Shown piece after piece: positions 56,015-60,688 of a stretch of DNA of 60,688 bases (positions are counted from its first letter, which is position 1; the number at the start of each line of letters is the position of its first letter). A program made the translations under genes and the position numbers. The notes beneath the pieces were generated by a model. It saw only the letters and a program-made list of their open reading frames with translations. It searched no databases and had not been told where the DNA came from. The DNA lies in contig NZ_FQVT01000017.1 of NCBI RefSeq assembly GCF_900129445.1, positions 1 through 60,688 on the forward strand. Reading direction: 5' to 3'. The DNA comes from Salegentibacter echinorum. Its GTDB lineage: Bacteria > Bacteroidota > Bacteroidia > Flavobacteriales > Flavobacteriaceae.

Positions 56015-56674
56015 TCAAAACCACTCCTTATATTGCAGCACCCTAAAATCTATGGTATTGAAATCCTTATCTTTTTGCTTCATTTCTTTGTAGAGTGCCA
56101 TACTGCCCACAGCCCGGTTTGCAGAACCGGAAGGTGCAGTTAAACTAACCGTTTTTATGAGTCGGCCGTCCAGTACAAATTGATGTACCCTGGGAACATC
56201 ATTAGAAATTATTTTCATTTTAATATCCTCATCCCTGTTTTTTAAATGTCTTCGGAAGAAATATTCGGGGCCATTTTTAGAATTTCCACCGGTAAAAAGC
56301 AGGGTATCAATCTTCTTATGTTCTCTAAGAATTCCAATAAGATCACGTAGTTCGGGTTCCTGAATTCCTAAATCTGAAGCGTCAATTTTTTCCCGCTTAC
56401 TACTGGCTACCATATCACAGACTCCTATTCCTCTTTTTTCGAGAAATGCTTTTCTTTGGGATATGGCTTCCGGCGTGTTTTCAAATTTTAAATTTAAGTT
56501 GAAGATCTTGTCTAAAATAATCCATAAAAGTCCGTCCCTGCTACCGTAGCAAAAGTCAACATCGCCGGGTTTAAATTCCCGCTGGGTAAACCGGGGCGGT
56601 GGTAATGTTCCCACGATAAGTTTCGTAGCATTCTTTGGAATATAGGGCGGATATGGATGTTTGTGATGGAAAAT
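56015..56674 (-). CDS. UDG-superfamily DNA glycosylase, probable ATT start
   Basis: The body has GTLPPPRFTQ, VDFCYGSRDGLLWIIL (the FYGxxxNxFW-type pocket of the MUG/TDG branch), RGIGVCDMVASSKR, TLLFTGGNSKNG and TAPSGSANRAVG, equivalent to the superfamily motif 2 loop. Such enzymes excise deaminated or mismatched bases. Only a GTG at 56614 (199 residues) is a conventional start, but the frame is open upstream and encodes FHHKHPYPPYIPKNATKLIV, which I recall as the normal N-terminus of flavobacterial homologues preceded by Met. The Met position holds ATT (minus strand, 56672-56674), giving 219 residues. A (GGGTTAT)n repeat begins 8 bp upstream. Family call fair; substrate unknown. Confidence 0.65.
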   Translation of the reverse strand: MFHHKHPYPPYIPKNATKLIVGTLPPPRFTQREFKPGDVDFCYGSRDGLLWIILDKIFNLNLKFENTPEAISQRKAFLEKRGIGVCDMVASSKREKIDASDLGIQEPELRDLIGILREHKKIDTLLFTGGNSKNGPEYFFRRHLKNRDEDIKMKIISNDVPRVHQFVLDGRLIKTVSLTAPSGSANRAVGSMALYKEMKQKDKDFNTIDFRVLQYKEWF

Positions 56675-56682
56675 AGTAGTTC

Positions 56683-56730
56683 GGGTTATGGGTTATGGGT
56701 TATGGGTTATGGGTTATGGGTTATGGGTTA
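56683..56730. repeat. (GGGTTAT)7 heptanucleotide repeat
   Basis: Six perfect GGGTTAT units plus GGGTTA in tandem, ending the tract at 56730. Perfect arrays like this are prone to slippage. It occupies the place of the leader of the glycosylase gene. Confidence 0.85.
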
Positions 56731-56786
56731 AAATAAAAAAAGGAACCCAATTCACGAATATCCTGAATAATTTATTCGTGAATTGG
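56731..56786 (-). terminator. Pyruvate carboxylase terminator
   Basis: CCAATTCACGAATA (56747-56760) pairs with its complement (56773-56786), a 14-bp stem. On the minus strand it is followed by GGGTTCCTTTTTTTATTTT. Shares the TTCACGAAT word with the terminator at 658-694. Confidence 0.8.
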
Positions 56787-56796
56787 TGGTTAAATT

Positions 56797-59700
56797 TTAT
56801 TTGAGTTTAATAACCAGGTCGTCGGCGAAAACCATGGTGCCTTCTTTGTGAATAATTGCATCTATTTCTCCCGCTTTATTGGCGGTGATGGTGGTTTCCA
56901 TTTTCATGGCTTCAATTACAAATAAAGGCTCATTTTTATCAACTTTCTGTCCTTTTTCTACCAATATTGAAGAAAGTGAACCCTGTATAGGTGCGGCTAT
57001 TTCTTTTTCGTTAGATTTATCTACTTTTTGGTGTACCACTTTTTCCACCTCCACAGATTTATCCTGAATTTTCACAATCCTGGTTTGTCCGTTTACTTTA
57101 AAAAAGGCATCTACCATCCCATCTTCATCAGCAGTTCCTACCGATAGAAATTCAATGAGTAGCATTTTTCCTTTATCCATTTCAACGGTAATCTCCTCTC
57201 CGGGACGCATTCCGTAGAAAAAATTGGAAGTTGGGATGTTCATCACTTCCCCGAACTTTTTATAGTGGTTAAAATATTCAGTAAAAACTTTTGGATATAA
57301 TTTATAGGAAAGGAAATCTGTCATTTCCAATTTTCGCCCCATACCTTCACTAAAAGTATCCTTGAACTCTTTAAATTCCTTTTCAAAATCTATAGGTTCT
57401 AAATGTGCATTGGGTCTATCGGTATAAGGTTTTTCTCCTTTCAGGATTATTTTTTGGATATCTTTTGGGAATCCGCCGTACGGCTGACCCAGGTCTCCTT
57501 TAAAGAAATTTTTAACCGACTGCGGAAAGGAAAGGCTTTCCCCTTTCTCCATCACATCTTCTATGCTTAAATTATTACTCACCAGGTATTGCGCCATATC
57601 GCCAACCACCTTACTGCTGGGCGTTACCTTAATGATATCGCCAAACAGCTTGTTTACCTTAGAATACATCGCGGTAATCTCGTGAAACCTGGATGCCAGG
57701 CCTAGAGACTCTGCCTGTGGTTTTAAATTGGAATACTGCCCGCCGGGAATTTCGTGTTTATAAACATCGGCCGCTCCCGCTTTAAGTCCGCTTTCAAAAG
57801 GGAAATAATATTTTCTTACGGCTTCCCAGTAATGCGAATGTTCATTGAGTTTTTCCATATTAAAATTGGCTTGTCGCTCGCCAGATTTTGTCATTTCTAC
57901 CAGGGAATTAAAATTAGGCTGCGAGGTAAGTCCCGAAAGCCCAGCTAATGCCACATCTACCACATCTACCCCGGCTTCGATAGCCTTTAGATAGGTAGCC
58001 GATTGTATGGACGAAGTATCGTGGGTATGCAAATGCACCGGTAAGTTGATTTCAGATTTTAATGCGGAAATAAGCTCGGTAGCAGCGGCGGGTTTTAGCA
58101 AACCGGCCATATCTTTAATCGCCAAAATATGCGCCCCGGCATTTTCTATATCTTTTGCCAGCTGAAGGTAATAGTTAAGATTGTATTTACTGCCTTTATC
58201 AAGCAAATCTCCGGTATAACAAATAGAAGCTTCAGCAAGTCCCGAAGTGTTTTTCCTAACGTATTCTATTGAAGGTGCTATAGATTCCATCCAGTTTAGG
58301 GAATCAAAAATCCTGAACACATCTACCCCATTTTCCCAGGCTTCAGTCACAAATTTTTCGATTAAATTATCGGGATACGCGGTGTAGCCTACACCATTAG
58401 AACCCCGCATCAACATTTGTAATAAGATATTGGGAATCGCCTTCCGCAGTAATTGCAAGCGCTCCCAGGGATTTTCTTTTAAAAACCGCAAGCAAACATC
58501 AAAAGTAGCGCCACCCCAAACTTCCATACTAAAGGTTTCGGGATTGTTTTTGGCATAAGCTTCAGCCACTTTTAGCATATCCTTACTTCGCATACGCGTA
58601 GCCAGCAAACTTTGGTGCGCGTCCCTAAAGGTAGTATCGGTAAAATGAATCTTTTTTTCATTCTTCAACCACCCGGCAAATTTCTCCGGCCCCAGTTCTG
58701 TTAGTAGATCTTTGGTTCCTTTAGGATAAGCTGCATTGGCATCAAAAGCAGGAACTTCAGCTTTAATCAGGTTTGGTTTTTCTTTAACCTCTTTTACATC
58801 GGGGTTGCCATTCACAATCACATCACCTAAAAACTCTACCATCCTGGTGGCGCGGTTTCGGGTTTCCTTCAGCTTAAAAAGTTCAGGGTTGTTGGCGATA
58901 AAATTCACGGTCACACTACCATCCCGAAATTTTGGATGATCCAAAATATTATTTACAAAGGGAATATTGGTTTTTACACCTCTAATCCTGAATTCGGCCA
59001 GGGCACGTTGCATTTTTCGGCAGGCGCCATCCAAAGTCCTTCCGCTGGCTGAAACTTTTACCAACATAGAATCAAAAAACGGGGAAACGGTTACCCCCTG
59101 ATACAAACTCCCGGCATCTAACCTAATCCCAAACCCCGAAGCACTTCTATAAGTAGTAATCGTACCGTAATCTGGCTGAAAGTCATTGGCGGGATCTTCG
59201 GTGGTAATTCGGCATTGCAGGGCAAAACCGTTAATACTCAAAGCCTCCTGACTTTTAATCTTAATTTGTTCGTCGCTCAACTTATAGCCGCCGGCGATAA
59301 AAAGCTGTGCTTTTACCAGGTCTATGCCGGTAATCACTTCGGTCACCGTGTGTTCTACCTGAATCCTGGGGTTTACCTCAATAAAGTAAATGCTGCCATC
59401 CTGATCTACCAGAAATTCTACCGTACCAATATTATTATAATTCACTGCTTTACATATATTCAAGGCATATTCGTAAAGCTTTTCTTTTATGGTATTATCC
59501 AGGTTGTGGGAAGGCGCAAACTCGATTACTTTTTGGTAGCGACGTTGCACCGAGCAGTCCCGTTCGAAGAGGTGTACCATATTCCCGTGCTGATCTCCCA
59601 CAATTTGAATCTCAATATGTTTGGGGTTTTCTATAAACTTTTCAATAAAAACAGTATCGTCGCCAAAAGCATTTAAAGCTTCCCTTTTGGATTCTGAAAA

Positions 59701-60246
59701 AGCTTTTTTTAGCTCTTCCTCTTTCCGCAACACCCGCATCCCGCGGCCACCACCACCGCTGGCAGCTTTAAGCATAATGGGATAACCAATACGATTGGCC
59801 TCCTCAATTGCAATTTCGAGCGTTTCCAGTTCCTTTTCATTACTTTCAATTACCGGCACCTTATTCTTTACTGCCACCGTTTTAGCAGTCACTTTATCGC
59901 CCAGGTTTTTTAACACCGAAACATCGGGACCAATAAAAATAATATCGTGAGCGGCACATGCTTCGGCAAAGCTGGCATTTTCAGAGAGAAAACCATAACC
60001 TGGGTGAATAGCATCGGCACCTACATCTTTAGCCACTTTAATAATAGCTTCAATATCGAGGTAAGGTTTTAGCGGTTCTTTATCGGGACCAATTTGGTAA
60101 GATTCATCGGCTTTATAGCGGTGCAGGGAATAACGGTCTTCAAAGGTATAAACACCTACGGTATCAATTCCAATTTCGGTGCAGGCCCTAAATATTCGTA
60201 TTGCGATCTCCCCACGATTGGCTACCAGTACTTTTTGAATCTTCAT
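56797..60246 (-). CDS. pyc: Pyruvate carboxylase
   Basis: The 1149-residue biotin enzyme carboxylates pyruvate to oxaloacetate. It has in order the biotin carboxylase domain (KVLVANRGEIAIRIFRAC, ASGGGGRGMR ATP grasp, EVNPRIQVEHTVTE), the carboxyltransferase domain (FTDTTFRDAHQSLLATRMR, MEVWGGATFDVCLRFL, with HLHTHDT), and the C-terminal biotinyl domain with AMKMETT, Lys1115 being the biotinylation site. Single-chain form and about 1150 residues are normal. It supplies oxaloacetate, opposite to PckA in this window. No biotin ligase gene is nearby. A long minus-strand leader contains only AT-rich DNA. Confidence 0.95.
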   Translation of the reverse strand: MKIQKVLVANRGEIAIRIFRACTEIGIDTVGVYTFEDRYSLHRYKADESYQIGPDKEPLKPYLDIEAIIKVAKDVGADAIHPGYGFLSENASFAEACAAHDIIFIGPDVSVLKNLGDKVTAKTVAVKNKVPVIESNEKELETLEIAIEEANRIGYPIMLKAASGGGGRGMRVLRKEEELKKAFSESKREALNAFGDDTVFIEKFIENPKHIEIQIVGDQHGNMVHLFERDCSVQRRYQKVIEFAPSHNLDNTIKEKLYEYALNICKAVNYNNIGTVEFLVDQDGSIYFIEVNPRIQVEHTVTEVITGIDLVKAQLFIAGGYKLSDEQIKIKSQEALSINGFALQCRITTEDPANDFQPDYGTITTYRSASGFGIRLDAGSLYQGVTVSPFFDSMLVKVSASGRTLDGACRKMQRALAEFRIRGVKTNIPFVNNILDHPKFRDGSVTVNFIANNPELFKLKETRNRATRMVEFLGDVIVNGNPDVKEVKEKPNLIKAEVPAFDANAAYPKGTKDLLTELGPEKFAGWLKNEKKIHFTDTTFRDAHQSLLATRMRSKDMLKVAEAYAKNNPETFSMEVWGGATFDVCLRFLKENPWERLQLLRKAIPNILLQMLMRGSNGVGYTAYPDNLIEKFVTEAWENGVDVFRIFDSLNWMESIAPSIEYVRKNTSGLAEASICYTGDLLDKGSKYNLNYYLQLAKDIENAGAHILAIKDMAGLLKPAAATELISALKSEINLPVHLHTHDTSSIQSATYLKAIEAGVDVVDVALAGLSGLTSQPNFNSLVEMTKSGERQANFNMEKLNEHSHYWEAVRKYYFPFESGLKAGAADVYKHEIPGGQYSNLKPQAESLGLASRFHEITAMYSKVNKLFGDIIKVTPSSKVVGDMAQYLVSNNLSIEDVMEKGESLSFPQSVKNFFKGDLGQPYGGFPKDIQKIILKGEKPYTDRPNAHLEPIDFEKEFKEFKDTFSEGMGRKLEMTDFLSYKLYPKVFTEYFNHYKKFGEVMNIPTSNFFYGMRPGEEITVEMDKGKMLLIEFLSVGTADEDGMVDAFFKVNGQTRIVKIQDKSVEVEKVVHQKVDKSNEKEIAAPIQGSLSSILVEKGQKVDKNEPLFVIEAMKMETTITANKAGEIDAIIHKEGTMVFADDLVIKLK

Positions 60247-60688
60247 TGCTTGTTGGTTTAGTTGGTTGTTGATTTACTAAGACCGTTAAACTATAAAAAC
60301 AATGATTATTACAGCTGATTTTTATGCTAAAATTTAATTAAAATCGGGTTTTGGTTGTCGGTTATCTGTTGTGAGTTATCGGTTGTGAGTTTTCAGTTGT
60401 GCGTTATCAGGTCGTTTGTCATTGCGAGCGACGAAGGAGCGCGGCAATCTCTTTTTTCGTTTGTGGTTTGGGGTTTGTTGTTTGGGGTTCTGCTCACTGC
60501 AACTGCCAACTGAATACTGCAACTGCAAACTGGGTAACAGTTATCGGTTGTGAGTTATCAGTTGTGGGTTTTCGGTTATGGTTATCAGGTCGTTTGTCAT
60601 TGCGAGACCCACTACAAAAAATTTGAAAAACGGCAATATTGACGTAAACTTACGGTACAAATCAAAAGCGGCCATTTGTAACCGTCTT
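60247..60688. repeat. Repeat-filled intergenic end of window
   Basis: Upstream of pyc there is no ORF. Heptanucleotide-period DNA (GTTATCG, GTTGTGA units) runs from about 60352 to 60417, a REP-like unit GTCATTGCGAGCGACGAAGG...GCAATCTC at 60418-60452, another heptad tract (AACTGCC/AACTGAA then GTTATCG units) at 60463-60595, and a partial REP-like GTCATTGCGAG at 60596-60606. The last 80 bp show nothing recognisable. Confidence 0.6.

Noticed and set aside
56683-56730. Considered as a CRISPR array
   Set aside because: The GGGTTAT units are contiguous with no spacers; it is a simple tandem repeat.
59215-59676. 153-aa plus-strand ORF inside pyc
   Set aside because: Antisense to the conserved biotin carboxylase domain, no independent support.
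60352-60595. Considered as a CRISPR-like or coding repeat
   Set aside because: No constant repeat-spacer structure; units are degenerate 7-mers interrupted by a REP-like unit and no frame stays open with protein-like composition.

Overview
The window is AT-rich chromosomal DNA of a member of the Bacteroidetes, almost certainly a (probably marine or halotolerant) Flavobacteriaceae of the Gramella/Salegentibacter/Zunongwangia kind. Reasons: promoters of the TAnnTTTG type, a cyclophilin-FKBP dual immunophilin, a tmRNA with tag GEDNYALAA, ribosomal protein bTHX, an sdhCAB operon of Bacteroidetes type, typical flavobacterial signal peptides ending in AQ, and a BCCT osmolyte transporter. Genus assignment is inference.

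Layout. 1-6.7 kb: redox and folding genes (tRNA-binding protein, thioredoxin-like protein, 1-Cys peroxiredoxin, dual immunophilin, secreted amidohydrolase, PiT-like membrane protein). 7.2-12.9 kb: a plugless TonB-receptor-like barrel with a 1004-residue periplasmic TPR protein, then ftsE. 13.2-22.4 kb: typA, kdsA, a porin-BCCT-Usp osmoprotection cluster, and a secreted EEP hydrolase overlapping an AlaDH/PNT-like dehydrogenase. 22.4-29.7 kb: a structured intergenic element, ssrA (tmRNA), and a 6.56-kb integrated island bounded by a 14-bp repeat of the ssrA 3' end (tyrosine integrase, HTH proteins, RecA-like ATPase, zinc-finger primase-like protein, cargo lipoprotein). 30-37.5 kb: a divergent RtcB, an unknown conserved-looking protein, and a 1496-residue double UvrA-like ATPase. 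38-46.5 kb: sdhCAB, Usp-pckA, and a marR-nitroreductase-yceI operon. 47-55.4 kb: the complete trpEGDCFBA operon, interrupted between trpC and trpF by an IS110 element. 55.5-60.7 kb: a small acidic ORF with bTHX, a UDG-superfamily glycosylase, and pyruvate carboxylase.

Genes that work together: porin, BCCT transporter and Usp (osmolyte uptake); pckA, pyc and sdhCAB (C4/PEP node of central metabolism); seven trp genes making tryptophan from chorismate; the island's int, HTH and replication-like modules.

The most notable findings are: (1) the IS110 element, whose boundaries can be read from CT core dinucleotides, which sits inside a REP-like palindrome and whose upstream region folds into two loops with guide-like matches to donor and target (a candidate bridge RNA); (2) the 1496-residue protein made of two tandem UvrA-like units, both apparently lacking the UvrB-binding domain and with a decayed second ATP site; (3) the ssrA island with paired integrase arm-site repeats at both ends and a mirror-symmetric 9-bp-period array between its replication-like genes; (4) scattered degenerate heptanucleotide repeats, one of which abuts the start of a DNA glycosylase that seems to start at ATT; and (5) a GC-rich palindrome lying directly after the stop codons of four genes. 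No CRISPR array, rRNA or ordinary tRNA was seen.
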